A stretch of DNA of 64,000 bases from Osedax fenrisi (lineage: Eukaryota; Annelida; Polychaeta; Sabellida; Siboglinidae). Each line of letters starts with the position of its first letter. Position 1 is the first letter of the stretch. A program made the position numbers and the translations under genes. The notes below the pieces were generated by a model, which ran no database searches, was not told where the DNA came from, and saw only the letters and a list, made by a program, of their open reading frames with translations. The stretch spans positions 41,758,179 through 41,822,178 of the forward strand of contig OZ025243.1 of the NCBI GenBank assembly GCA_964019155.1. Reading direction: 5' to 3'. This document shows positions 11,252-25,112 of the stretch, one piece after another.

Positions 11252-14200
11252 TTAAACAGCTCGGTATTGACATGCGAACATTATCCAAATACTTTTAACG
11301 TTTTCCGCATATTCAATGACCTTGACCCTAAGGGCGAAGCTGACTTCGTCCCCTCGACAGTCTATTATTTGACGGAATACCTCGGATCTGTGTAAATATA
11401 AAACAAGATTAATAGAATTATATTTATAGTTTTAGATCTACATTTTTTATTATTTATATCAATGAATATGCTATGGTTTATTATTATTTCAACTTATACC
11501 TTCGATCAAATATTTAATTAAAAATGAAATTTTATCAATCGATCTATTATTTGGATATTTACGTTTTCAATATAATATTATACGTGTACACTATTAATGA
11601 GTAATAACTTTTTACTGGCAAAACAAGAATGGAATATCAGGCCTGCATTACAATGTCTGTACTGTACTGGATAACCTGCAAACAAAGTAATAATACTAGA
11701 TAATATGTTATCAATATTAGATAAAATAAGATACATTTTATTATTGTAATCATTATAAGAAAAAAAAACAATAAACGGACAAATAAAATAGTCTTGAAAA
11801 TAGTCTAGAAGACTTTCGAGGTATTTGACCTTAATAATGACCTTAATAGTTACTATGTTATCTAGTATACATATTATATAATAATAATAAAACTCGTATA
11901 TAAATACTGATAACATATAAATCAAGCGATATTTATATTTGAAAATATCTAAAAATATATATTAAATTAGTATATCCTTTAAATTTTATAATTATAAAAT
12001 ATAATAATAATACAATTATTGTCTGAATACATATAGCTGAATACATCAACCATCAATATCCTTTTATTATTAGTTAAGTAACTAAATGTTAAAATGGCAT
12101 AACAATATTTTAATAAAAATATAATAAATTGTAATATAGTGGTTGTGTATAATATGGAAGAGAATATTCTATAAAATAATAGAAAGATATGGTATAGATT
12201 GGTATATAATGGTATAGTATTCTACATCATATTAGTAATATAAAATAATATGGTATATTCCATACTATTTAATATATTATATTAGTAGCTTTATAATTTA
12301 AATTTAAACAGAAATTGAATCAAATATACAATTAATAAGAATTGATTTTTAATCATAATATAATCATATTTACATATAAAATAATTAAAAACAATGTATA
12401 ATATCATAACATAATATTAAATATATATATTATATAATTATATTTATATATATAGTTATTGATATTGTTATTGGTCGAGTCATTTCATCACATACAGGAA
12501 CTTAGATGAAGTTTTTACATATAAAAGAATGGATATAATGTAATGTTAATTCAAAATTCCTCTAATGTTAAGTAAAAGCCAATCGTGTTTTATACATAAT
12601 TATAAAATATCACATATAAATATTATTTTAAGACCTAATGTGTTCGGATGGGTGTGAACCCCGTTCTCCGTATCATTTATAATGACGTGGATTGTTGATT
12701 ATACACCATTTAAACTATTAGAGTATAACATCGTATAACACATATCTATATAGATCTTCTAGGATTTTATGATGTAATGAAACAGATTATAAATTATTAC
12801 TAATGTCTTCTATACGTAATTGCATTACCTTTGAATGTGTGTCCATCTGGTATTATGTTGTGTATGGATTGCTGGAACTCAGCATTTCCTATTGTTACAC
12901 CTGTATATGGTTGTTATCAATGCTCTACTAAATGGATATATATGTGTGTATAATATATATAATATATATAGTTTATCATGTTTACTAATTTATTTAATTA
13001 AAAGAAAGCAATATTGATATTGATTAATTTTAACTTCTATATGCATAGTTAAGATTTGCAGTTTTCTCTTTAAATACACATGTTTAATTACATTAATAAA
13101 TTACAGTAAATAGAAATATTAATCATTTTATCATCACAGCAATATATTAATTATTATTTCAATATATATATATATATTATATACCAATCCGTTATATCTC
13201 AAGTTAATACATGCGTTATAAAAGTGAAATCTTCTCCACGCTATGTATATATTTGTCTTGGGCATAATTGTTTTGAATATAAAATTTGGTGTTTTTTTTG
13301 TAATGCTTTTAATGATAATACACAGGATCAATCTCAAGTATTATTATTAGGGTATGGATATTATATTATTTTATTTAAAATATATTATTTTATTTAAATA
13401 TAAAATAAACGTGAAATAATTAATATCATAATAGTATAATTCTTATCAAATATAATATAATTATAATTTAATTCAAATAGAAAATGACATTACAAATATA
13501 TTATAAATTGTCTAATCATAGTCACACAAACATATTTACATTATGATCGTGATATTTAGTTACTTTTGATCTAAAATAGTTATGCTAAATATACCATATA
13601 TATATATTATTATGATATAAAATATAATCGTATAAAAAGATAAATATAAATAAATATTATTCAGTTCGAAAATGAAATGTTCATATTATAAATATAGATA
13701 TGTATTATATATATATATATATATAAATATAATTTATAAATATTAACACATCTAGGTTAAACATAAAGTGTACATATACAAGGGTACACAATATATATAC
13801 TAAAGTGTACATATAGATTTGAAGATAATGATATTGAACGCATAGTTTTAGCTAATCAGTTACATCGTAATTAGGAGCTAACCCGTGATTCGTTCATTTT
13901 CATAAGCAATGAGGGCTGGGCCTAATACATAGGAGAACTGCGCATCAAAGATCGTAGACAGGCCGATAGACTAGATAGACAGTAGTAGGTATATTAGGTG
14001 TGTGTGTGTGTACTAGGTATCCTCGTCTATCTTAATGTAATGTTATCGTTATTGTATTTATAATGAAAGTTTAGATTTAAATTATATTATAATTATAACA
14101 TATTACTCGAATTGGAGAATTATTATCGAATAAAATATAATAATATGAAAATTTATGTATGTTAATAATTATGCTATAATGTGCATGCAAGTTAAAAAAT

Positions 14201-16810
14201 AGTTCACACCAATATTTCATTAATTAGTTCATCTGTATACCAGAATTACTCTATTTATTGAATGAACTCTAAAACTATGCAACAATACATATATGTATCT
14301 TTAATACTAGCTAACTTATACATTAATTCTAACCAGCCTGTGGTCAGTTATCATTTTAGATAATTGTGATTCGAGGTGTCTAGCCCTATGAATGTTATCA
14401 GACAACGAACTGAATATCTCCATTTGAGGGGGCGAGATTATCTTTTTCTTCTGATTATAAGAGAGTAGGTTAAATATATGTTAAATAGGGGTTAAATGTA
14501 GGTTAAATAGGGGTTAAATGTTACAAAATATTATTAATAGAAAATGTATGAATATAATAATACTAAATTAGTAACTTGATAATAATATTACATTGATACT
14601 AGAATAACTTTCTGTGACCACAACACAAACCTGTCTCAGGGAGTCGATTGCTTCTTCTGACATAGATTTCCATAACGTTTTGTTCTTTAAGTCGAAATCA
14701 CAAACTTCAACTAAATCTAATTTCTAAAATAATATCGTTAATAAGCATCATTAAATTGTTTAATTAATCTTACATTACAAATATCAGGTCAATATTCATA
14801 TTAGAATTTGTAAAATAATAAATAAATCATAACAATTATACTTAAAAATAAAACTATTACATTTAAAATTACATGTATATATATATTTAGTTTGGAGTGA
14901 AATTTGATATAATTATGGCGATCGTGTTATGATCGCGATAGTGATGTAACGTTATACGTGAATTAGTGACATTATTTATCTCCACGTATAACGTTACATC
15001 ACTATCGCGAGTCATAACCAGATCGCCATAATTATTTCAAATTTCACTCCAACCTATATACCAATATATATAATATATATATATATATATATAGATATTT
15101 ATTATTATAAATTTATTAAAAAGTAATTATATTAAATTACTTTTAATTATATTTATTAACAATAAATAATTACTTAATTACTTAATTAATTTAGATATAT
15201 ATATATATAAACATTATTTAATAGTTCATTAGCTATTCGTCCCCTATTAAAGGAAATATTGATACAAACGAAGATAAGAACACAGACCTGGGAGTTCGCG
15301 TAGAAACTCTTATGATTAAACAGCGATCCTATACTCTTGTAAGGGGAGAGGGGTTTAGGTTGTTTCACGGCGGGTGGGTCGTCGGGTTTTATTGCGGAGT
15401 GAGAATATCTGTCAGTGATATGGGGTGATGATGTGTGTGTGTGTTGACTATCCAATGGTGGCCTACTATTAAATATAAACCACACTCGCACTAGCTCTCT
15501 ATACCTATTATATAAATAGCACTCGCACTAGCTCTATATATCTATTATATAAGCCACACTCACACTAGCTCTCTATACCTATTATATAAACCACACTCGC
15601 ACTAACTCTCTATACCTATTATATAAGTCACACTCGCACTAGCTCTCTATACCTATTATATTAATAGAACGACTAAATAGTGCGACACCTATATAATATT
15701 TAATCGTATTTTCACAATTTCAGTGGCATTTATTTCAGAATTTGCGCTTAGAAATAGTCTGACAATTGCACTATATAATGTCTCACTGACCAACACTGTG
15801 TCTATTGCGAGTATGATAATGTGCTACTTATTCACGTCAATAGTTAATTAAATATCATTAATTATACAAGCTGACGGATATACTATTCCAGGGTGGTATT
15901 CATATGAAATATAATATTTAACAAATATAGTCGTAGAAATACTAATTTAATATTCTCAATTTTAATAAAAATTAAATTACTAATATACTAATTATTAATT
16001 AAAATAATATGTATAACCTTTGACCCGTCATACTGTCCCAGAATACAACATTGCAGTAATTGTTAACATCAATAGTGCAAACCCAACTGCATTGCACATT
16101 ATCTAGAATTAGAAGTGAAGTATTTATAATATATTACACAGTTAATGAGCATTGGTAACAAACCTGATAAGCGATTTCCGAGGCAAACAAAAGCATTCAA
16201 ACCGAATGCCAATAACAATGAACATAGAAGTAAAGAATGGTCATCATTTCCCTATACAATTTGTTATCAAAATAAAAATTATCTAATAAAATATTAATAT
16301 CTTTAAATATAAAATATATATTTATGTATATTAATATAGATGTTAATTCTTAAGGGGGTATTCCACTACCAATATTTATGGAAATAATGTCCAGAGATGT
16401 TTGCTAGAAAGTGATTTTCTAGAAAATTGTAGTGGAATACCCCCTTTAAAGTTACTATATTCTGGCAAGTTGTCGGAAAGTAAAAGGGTATCCCACTACA
16501 ATTGTAGTTAACTTGCTAGAAAATCACTTTCTAGAACACATTTCCGGACATTATTTTCGGAAATATTTTTAGTGGGATACCCCTTTATATATAATATATA
16601 TAATTAAATTATTTCTATAAAATAAATAAATCCCGATTTATTAAAAAATTGAATAAATTATATGTATCCTTTAAACTAAGGTAAATAAATATATACCTTT
16701 GTTAAAATATAAAAAATTATTCCTGCTTTAGTAAATATTTAACAAATATTTAAGATAATTGATATTAATTAAATTAACATTAATACATATAAATGATGAT
16801 GATAAAGGTT

Positions 16811-16842
<32 letters not shown>

Positions 16843-19800
16843 TTATATAGAAATAAACATTATTAATAGAGATATTTTAATGGTAGTTATTATTATCATA
16901 ACAGGTATTATGACTATCATGCAGTACCAACCCCCGTTCCACTAGCAAGTATGCAATGAATGTTTGACCAACAGCTTGTTTGTTTACTCGTCATTCCAAA
17001 TGATTTCGGATTATCTTGTATTAAACTATAATAATAGACGTTGAAATATATAATATATAAATTATTTATTATTATTATAAAATTATCTAAATATATAAAA
17101 TACCGAAACTATAGCAGATATTCAATATTATTATCAATCCCTCTAGGAGAAACAATTTTATATATCATAAACCACTAAAGAAAAGAGAAATAAGTGTCTT
17201 CTAGTAAATTATTATCATTATTATTATTATTATATAAATTATTTATTTTATATGATATAGTAATAATTACAAAAACTTAAACGAATAATAAACTATTTTA
17301 ATATTCATTAAACATATTAATGGAAACCTTACAAAGCGAGCCGCTATACGAGGACTATCTATCAGTCTGTTGGCTTGCAGTGGATCCACACACAAACATA
17401 TGCAGTTATTCAATCCATTCTCATCCTAGATAACGGATATTTACTTATTTGGGAGTTTTATAAGATATACATATCAATGCAATGTATAAAATATATAATG
17501 TTAAACATATGTTACTAAAAAAATAAATATCAAATGTATTACTAGAGACATTCTATATAGAATTAATAATTATATGAATTATCTAAATTATACATAATAT
17601 CTAAATTGTATATAATTAACTGAATGTTATATAATTGTATTATATTAATATTTATAAATATATAATATTTACTTTACAAATAATTATATAGTATCATAAT
17701 AAATGTAAATAAGAGAATAATTAAATTAAAAAATATTGCATCAATTAATCAATTAAATATTATCGATTATTATTATGATATATAATATTTTAAAAATGAT
17801 AAATTTATAAATATAATTAATATACAAATTAATTCAATATGTTAAGGAAATGATTTATTGACATGGATATTTATGAAAATATGTATCTCATAGGAGATAT
17901 AATCTAGCTTAAATGTTTTATCAAATTTATATATACAATTTTGACAAATTAAACTTTTTTTAAACATAATGTTATTATATTGATCATATAAATCTGACAA
18001 CATTATAAAATTTACATTCGATGCAATATATTTAATTCTATATATAACAGAATCGCACTCAATAAATCAATAATCTATATTTAGATTAGTTACATGCGGA
18101 GTCGAACCTCAGCGAATATTTGCACTCGTCTCTTATCGTTGATTCCGGGTCGTATCTGTATGTATTCCTGCCACCATTTACGGGCGTACACTAGGAATAG
18201 ACGTTCCCTGTCAGCAAGTTGTGTCTTCTCTAGCGATAACTGTGTGGTTGTTAAACAATGATAATAAACGTACGAACTCAAGTTAGTTATTTAAACGAAG
18301 CCGATATATTATTTATAAAATTATTAATAATATGGGGCTGTTTTATGATCGAAAATAATAAATCACCCAGATAATTGAATATCTAATAAATATATGTATT
18401 ATTTTATATTATTTATATAAATTAAATATTAAGTATATGTACAATCTACATTACAGTGTACAATCTATAACAAGATGAATGATTATAAATGAGGAGATTA
18501 TCTGAATATAATTTATGATTAATAGATAATATACGTATACTGAAATAGCGACATATAGATTAACTAATAAACAACTTTAAAGATGTTAACAAGAGCACTT
18601 GCAGAAGTGTCTTTAATTGAGAAATACTGATATCATAAATAATCACCTGAGCTGTAATTGAATCATGTTTAGGTTCCATCGTCAAGCGTGGAATAAGCTC
18701 CAAGCGGATGTTTAATATTCCGACCGGTACTTTGTTTTCACTTCCTAAAAATGAACATAATAGTTTGACTATAACAAATATTATAATTAATTATCAATTA
18801 TAATTATTTATTATTAGGATTTAAGTTTAAATATATTATATATATCTTTTACTATTATTTAATATTACACATTAAGTTGTATATAAAATAAATAATAAAT
18901 TTAATAATTTATTCATTTACTATTTACGTTAATATATTTTTTATTAATATTCATTTCAAAAATTGATACATAATTTAGAAAAACATTAAATGATATCGAG
19001 TTTATTTAACTAAAGTATCGTCCACACCAAAACGTGTATGTCATGTGTATATAGTCCGCTATTGATTCTACTATTAATAATCCAAAATCGAGTCTCGAAC
19101 CCACATCATACTGCTTGTATGTCTGAATCCTCAACCAACTGAGCCACACAGGTCATACAAGTTATATATAGATATGTATGATAATGAAGTACCGATTCCG
19201 AGAAGTTCGATGGAAACAGAACACCTAGACGACGGGGCAGACAGTACTGTCCTCCAGTCTAGCCAATGGGATGAGAGGACGGTGGTCACGTGACCGTTAG
19301 TTCTGGTGATCACCAGGTGGATGGGTTCGTTAGAGGTCAACATTTTATTTAGGCGAATCATCGAGCCACTGTTCACTTCGTCTATTTGTTGATTGATAAT
19401 TATAATATATATATATATATATATGAATACTGTAGGTCTCCATTGCATATATATGTACCTTATAAACTAACTATCATCATAGAAAAATCATGATATATTA
19501 TAGGTTGATTTTTTCCAAATAGATTAAATAAAATATAATTTATACATAGTTAATTAACTAGAGTATTTATAAATATATAAATACAATATATTTATTATAC
19601 CTAGAAACTTAAAAAATGAATGTTATCGGTTGTTTAATTGTTATAAAATACATCATTATTTCGCAGTTTATTGATCAATATAAATATTAACTACACACAC
19701 ACACATACACACATATATGTGAATATTGAGTAAGCACACACACACGCGTAGTAACCTAGAGATAATGCGAAGGAGCCCTTGATGTCGGGTTCACAGCTTA

Positions 19801-22800
19801 GCGTAACCGGTTCTGTTGCAAATCTTTGATCTTTGTAACTCATGTGTAATGTCATCGTCTTATCTAGTAGTGGTGTCAATAAGAGATGAGATGATATGAT
19901 ATTTACGTGGGCATAAATCGATATAAAACTATAAAATACATATTAAATTATGTTGAACTATAACTTTAATATTGTGTATATATAAATTCAATCAAATTCA
20001 TGAATATATATTTACGATGATTATATGTAATTATTTTATTTTGTATTATTAAATTATATTATTTTATAGATGTTGGCCAACGAAATATAAATATAAAAAT
20101 ATATAATTAATAATACATTATTATTTTATTCATTTATTAATATAAATTTACTATTTTATAAATATTCAAATATAAATAATTTATTATATTAGACCTATAT
20201 AAAATATTCCCTAAATTTTAATTATACATTTTAGTATACTAGTAATTGAGTTATTAATTAGTATATTTAAAATCACATTATGGCACAATCGGATACACGT
20301 TATTTCCGATAGAGTGAGAATTAACCGGTATCCGCTAATAGATCAGACTTCGGTATGTCGAGATGATCGAGGAAAGCGCTGCCCCCATTGATACGTACGC
20401 TGAGGAATCTCTTCGAAGAGTCACGAATCTCGATGTCATCCTGGTCGAAGGGGGCATTAGGTAAGAATTCTACGTTAAGCGTATATTACATTATAGAATG
20501 TATAATGTATAATATACAGTGTATAAACTAGAAAAAGTTGAAGAATTATAAAAAATAAATGAAGAGTTCGTTCGAACATAATGTATGTTTAAAGATAATA
20601 CGAGTATACTGAAATAGCTACATATCACTATTTCATAGAGGGAAGAATAACAATGGCAGTGGTATGTCTCTAATTCAAATAAGAATATATGATAGTGTCA
20701 GTTAACTAAGCATCAGACACATAGGTATTGGGACATGGTTTCAAACCCATTCCGGACCAATAACATAGGTCTTTAAATACTATTTAGAAGTGATCTTATA
20801 TAATTGTGTATAAGAAAATTGATTTAACAAGATATCAGATTCGAAGGGAATTAGAGGCATATGGTTATAAGTGAAACATTCCTCAAAATTCTTGGATTAG
20901 ATGTATTGACTCCACCAAAATAAATAACAATATATACAGTGTATATTATAAACTATATCTATAGAAATAAACGAGTAGTTGTAAATCCACTCGTAATTGA
21001 GGTGAGGTGTAACCGGATGAATATCTTGTTTAGTCTGCGCTTCTTGTATGCTCAGTTTCTCCATCGAATAGCGATTCGTCGAGATGTCCTTCATTATATT
21101 ATCCAGAACACCTAGAATTAGTGTTTAGTTAAGTAAATATATAGTCGAAATTATTAAGTTGAAATATTCGCCAACGATAACATGTGTTATATATGTTATA
21201 GAAATAAACCTAGAATATGAAATTAAGAAATAAAGAAACTAAACATTTTACGTTTATATTAATGTGAATGTATTTGTACCACACTTTATTATATTCTTAT
21301 TCGTATAATATATGTATGTATCTAAAATTAGAAGTAAGAATCATAAATAATTAAATTGGTTATAATTATGCAGATGATTTATTATTTTTTAGATGATAAC
21401 AAATAAAAAATAGGTAAAATTATTGATAAATGAAAATAATTAAAATAACATTATTGAATACATTTATATATTTAGTTTTAGTAGTACAACATAAATAATG
21501 AATATCTTAAGCTGATATATTTATAAATATAAGTTTAAAAAAAGATATTACAAGAATAGAATGTATAATAGTTATAGATGTACAGGTGTATCCTAGACAT
21601 CACCTATAGTCAGAGGAAAAGAAAGAACATTTGAATGTACAGCCGAACTAGAACTATTCCTAACAACAATTATATGCAATGAGACTTCATGACATTTACG
21701 CTAACACATTAAGAGATAAAAGAAAAAGAGGTTTACCATGAAATTCTAGACCATTACATGACGCATGGCATGTAAAATGTGGATGACGAATATCAGAATG
21801 GTAATATAGTATTGGTCATCCTGACAAATGGAGACTCATTTGATCTTTACTAGAGTGTAATATAACAAATCTATAACTATACGTAAGTATACTTAAATTA
21901 TAGTCTATATGGTGTGTATACAGATCTAATTAATATGTTTTAAATAATTATATATTTTTAGTCAAACCGTTATTTTTTAAAACTTTCAAGATATCATTTT
22001 CAGTCATATCATTCGATTCTGATTGCGCGGAATTAATAGCATTTCGTATATGTCCTTGTAAGTCCAGCTGTGTTCAAATGGCTAATTATACATTATCTAT
22101 ATAATAAAAATGTATGATATTATTTAGTAATTAATGTAAATTAAATAAATATATTATTTATATTATAATAAATGTTATAAACAATATAGCTATTATCTAT
22201 TTCTTACAATATATAACTTTTGGATCAAGAGAACAAAATTACAATCGATGGACTACTTCGATGGACATCTTAATATTCATGTTATTTAAGGACTCATTAA
22301 CTGATATTATTAATCAATGGATTCATTTATAATAAACATATTATAATGAAATTAAAATAATTAAAATAAAGTATTACATACTTTTTTAGTAGGTTATGTA
22401 TTGCTTTTTGTACCTGTATTACATCACTAATTGAGCCTATAAATTCATGTACTAACTATAATGAATTATGTAGTAAATATTTAGTACATATATATTATAT
22501 ATAAAAGTCTTTAATAATATTCATGGGTTACAAAATATTAAGTTACAAAATATTAAATTCTATACAAATAATAAAATATCAGATAACAAAATAGTAGATA
22601 AACTATCACCAATGCGTAGCCGGGATGTAGCCTTATCGTATATATAAAAAAACGCCACTAAAATACACAGAACATTACGCTCGACTTCTGTTTATTTTTT
22701 CCGTTGATCGTAATTTTCATTTGATGCAAACTTATTTTATATTGAACATTAAACTATAGAGTTATGTAGTTTCAAATATTCTTTTATATAAAATTAATAA

Positions 22801-22834
22801 TATATGTATATATATATATATAATATGTATATAA

Positions 22835-22901
<67 letters not shown>

Positions 22902-24202
22902 GAACTTAGTTTATACATGAAATCAGCACAATATTTTCACTTTATTAAAATTACTTAATTCATTATAAATATACAAGTTTTCTATTATATAACTATAATA
23001 TATAACTATTTTAAAAGTGAGCGAAATAAAATATAAGGTTCATATATTAAGAATATACAATGTTACATGGTAAATATATTCCTAATTTTTTAATTTATTT
23101 AATATAATATTATTATTCTTCATATATAATATATACTTTGATATTAGCATGTAATACATGCCATGTATTAAACTTATCGTATGATGTTATTATTATCAAA
23201 ATTAAGATAAATTTTAAGATAATATTTGAGCTCATATAAATGGTATACTCTAAGTCAATTATAAACTTTATAAGTTATAAAGTATAAACTAAGATTTCAT
23301 CTATTAGATTATCTGAAAGGGGTTTCACACCAACTCGAACGCAATTATTAACTCAAATTATAAGAGGTTAAAGTTTAACTTTATTATTTAAATCTCAGTA
23401 AAAGTGGTTTTACACCTAATTCTTAGAGTTAATAAGTGAGTTCGATTTTGTGTGAAACCCCTTTTACAGATAAGCATTTATTATATTTTAAATATTGGAT
23501 CCAAATATTAGAGTTAAACTTTAACCTCTAATTATTAGAGTTAATAATTGCGTTCGAGTTGGTGTGAAAGTTTCACACTGTGTTCAAACCCCTTTAATAG
23601 ATATCTAAACTTTAGACTAAAGTGAAATTGTGCTTTAAATATCAATTGTATATCAAAGGTTCAGCCATAATTGCTGTCAACCGCCATAGTTTTTAATATT
23701 ATATGAAAAGTATATACAACTTGTGTAGTAACTTTAGGTTAATAATAGGTTAAATATATTATTAATAATTAAATTATAATCATTATTTTTATAAAATTTA
23801 TAAATTTTATAATCAAACAATTTAAAAAATTACTTGAAATATATTTAAATCGGTGACGGGTCAAAACTAACGCGCAATATTTAAAAAAACAAGCGCGTGA
23901 GGCGGGAGTTGAATCATTGAAGTGAATTTAAGTTGATCATACAATTCGAATTTGAATTATGTCATACAATGTATATATTATAGAAAGGACATACGTCCTT
24001 TATTGGATATATATATTCATTTCTGTGTATACGCGACTCCCGCCTATTGCATCGCATTGTTTACTTTTTAACTCTCGTGCGTTAGTTTTGACCCTGATTC
24101 TTTAAATCTAGTCTATATTTGAAATATGTATTAAATAACCTGAGCTAAATGTCCATGAATTATTTTTTTCAATTCAGAAATCTTATCACCAGATAATGAC
24201 AT
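11252..24202 (-). CDS. CEP76: Centrosomal protein CEP76-like
   Basis: Centriole-associated protein that in vertebrates limits centriole re-duplication. Exons (5' to 3'): 24202-24140, 22067-21968, 21111-20973, 20469-20326, 19863-19756, 19381-19193, 18744-18647, 18239-18108, 17425-17328, 17025-16932, 16251-16164, 16102-16018, 15408-15288, 14723-14631, 14450-14334, 13970-13883, about 13305-13211, 11387-11252. They total about 1988 nt, or 662 codons, close to the roughly 660 of the human protein. The start is MSLSGDKISELKKIIHGHL. Signature stretches include SHWLDWRTVLSAP in the C2-like region, RERLFLVYARKWWQEYIQIR, the transglutaminase-like region (VVFWDSMTGQR, SIGSLFNHKSFYAN, MSEEAIDSL) and the end IWIMFACQYRAV. 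Most junctions agree in phase. The joins exon 3/4 and on both sides of exon 17 are off by one; exon 17 contains an A8 run where A9 would fix its entry side. Confidence 0.9.
12484..12530 (-). repeat. Fragment of the tRNA-derived SINE tail
   Basis: On the minus strand this reads like the SINE 3' region (AAAACTTCATCTAAGTTCCTG), matching the copy at 45803-46105. No tRNA head is attached. Confidence 0.55.
14892..15052. mobile_element. 161-bp near-perfect hairpin element
   Basis: Starts TTGGAGTGAAATTTGA and ends TCAAATTTCACTCCAA. The arms are about 70 bp and differ at few positions; both contain CGATAGTGATGTAACGTTAT or its complement. The loop is about 20 nt. It lies in CEP76 intron 13. Probably a young foldback MITE; no target duplication is obvious. 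Confidence 0.8.
15481..15665. repeat. Minisatellite, five copies of a 37-bp unit
   Basis: Units begin at 15481, 15518, 15555, 15592 and 15629 and contain CACTCGCACTAGCTCTCTAT. On the CEP76 sense strand each unit carries AGGTATAGAG and GAGCTAG, that is, donor-like and acceptor-like sequences. It starts only about 70 bp upstream of the exon at 15408-15288. Confidence 0.85.
16352..16585. mobile_element. Dimeric MITE family D, copy 1
   Basis: Two hairpin units in tandem. Each is bounded by AAGGGGGTATTCCACTAC or AAAGGGTATCCCACTACA and its complement (units about 16352-16445 and 16483-16585). Inside are TTGCTAGAAAGTGATTTTCT and its complement. A second dimer with the same design is at 41666-41900. 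Located in CEP76 intron 10. Confidence 0.75.
18500..18640. repeat. Diverged interspersed repeat, copy 1
   Basis: Shares GTATACTGAAATAGC, GACATAT and a downstream GTGTCTTTAATTGA-like stretch with 20575-20705. Both copies lie in CEP76 introns. Class unknown; no ORF. Confidence 0.45.
19083..19165 (-). repeat. SINE tRNA-like head (truncated)
   Basis: On the minus strand it has a box A-like TGGCTCAGTTGG and a box B-like GGTTCGAGACT, as in the SINE at 45803, but no SINE body follows. It lies just downstream of the CEP76 exon ending at 19193. Confidence 0.65.
20575..20705. repeat. Diverged interspersed repeat, copy 2
   Basis: Second copy of the repeat at 18500-18640 (GTATACTGAAATAGCTACAT). It is followed directly by a SINE, in CEP76 intron 3. 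Confidence 0.45.
20703..20937 (+). mobile_element. tRNA-derived SINE, diverged copy
   Basis: Degenerate tRNA head, then the family body: GTGATCTTATATAATTGTGT, then CATATGGTTATAAGTGAAA, then GACTCCACCAAAATAAATAA. The same order occurs at 45803-46105 and 48936-49150. The head is more eroded than in the other copies. Confidence 0.75.
21161..21262. repeat. Copy of a repeat also found near the LINE 3' end
   Basis: Carries CCAACGATAACATGTGTTAT, AGAAATAAA and an A-rich stretch before a TTTTACG motif, in the same order as 28218-28330 and 34839-34945. Possibly a LINE 3' end or SINE derived from it. Confidence 0.5.
22801..22898. repeat. (TA)n microsatellite
   Basis: About 100 bp of almost pure TA in CEP76 intron 1. 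Other (TA)n runs of 40 bp or more are at 505-532, 2380-2426, 25070-25108, 44232-44282, 57738-57777, 61573-61612 and 63810-63860. Confidence 0.95.
23316..23595. mobile_element. MITE family E (TTTCACACCAA ends)
   Basis: Begins AAAGGGGTTTCACACCAACT, has an internal inverted pair (AAAGTGGTTTTACACC and GTGTGAAACCCCTTTT), and ends TTGGTGTGAAAG...AAACCCCTTT. AACTCGAACGCAATTATTAA occurs near both ends in inverted orientation. Dimer-like layout resembling family D. In CEP76 intron 1. Confidence 0.75.
23858..24094. mobile_element. 237-bp TIR element (GGGTCAAAACTAACGCGC ends)
   Basis: Left end GGGTCAAAACTAACGCGC, right end GTGCGTTAGTTTTGACCC. Inner arms GGCGGGAGTTG and GACTCCCGCC also pair. It lies 45 bp downstream of the first CEP76 exon and is much more GC-rich at its ends than the surrounding intron. 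Confidence 0.8.
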
Positions 24203-25065
24203 TATTGTAATAATAAATTATTATTTATAAGAATAAAAACGTAAATTTAAAATTATATACTGTTTACTTAACAACCCTTAATAATTTATTATTATTGGTA
24301 TTTACCATAATTACCTATGTTGATAGGTCATGATCTAATTTTTCAAAAAATATTATTTAAATATATTTAAATTTCTAGATTATTTAATTATAATATTATC
24401 CTGTATTATTCACTATTATTAATTGATTTAAATCGATTTAAATTAAATATAAAAGCATACATTTAATATTATTATAAGTATATAGAAACTATTTATCATA
24501 GTTGTTATACTTTAATTGTAAAAATCATTATAATATTATTTGAAAATTTGTTTGAAAAAATTATCTGTTATATTTAGTTAATATACTATATTATATTTTG
24601 ACATACATTATTATTTATGTTGAATATACATACAATACTATTACATTATAAATATCGATAAACATAAATATTTTAATAGTATTATATTTGTTATAGTACT
24701 CTTAAAGTTAATTTAGTTAATTATAAAATATAAATAATAATCATTATTATAAACTAGTAATATTATACTACCTAAATTAATAATTATTAGAAATTATGTT
24801 AATATCTAATTATAAAAATGTTATTTTAAAAAATAGTAATCTTAAATTTATTAAAAAATATTCTACACAGAAAAAGGTTTTATTTTATTAAGAATTATAT
24901 TCATATAGTTTCAGTATTAAATTTATATATAAATATATATACATTGCACATTTAAAAGTTTTATAATAGATACATTAATAAGTTATTAAAAAAATTATGA
25001 TTTTCAATATAAAAATTCAAAATGTTGTCAAGTTCCAACAATTCTTAAAATATAACATGTATAAG

Positions 25066-25112
<47 letters not shown>

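Noticed and set aside
11578..11925. 115-residue minus-strand open frame downstream of CEP76 exon 17
   Set aside because: Ile/Tyr/Phe-rich AT-driven frame lying in the last CEP76 intron; no family resemblance, and no residues are missing there in the protein.
15481..15665. CRISPR-like array of direct repeats
   Set aside because: The 37-bp units abut without unique spacers, and the context is an animal intron; it is a minisatellite.
22380..22460. Possible extra CEP76 exon (minus strand, VHEFIGSISDVIQVQKAIHN)
   Set aside because: Exon 1 (phase 0 end) joins exon 2 (22067) directly in frame and matches the family without an insertion; this stretch has no matching residues in CEP76.
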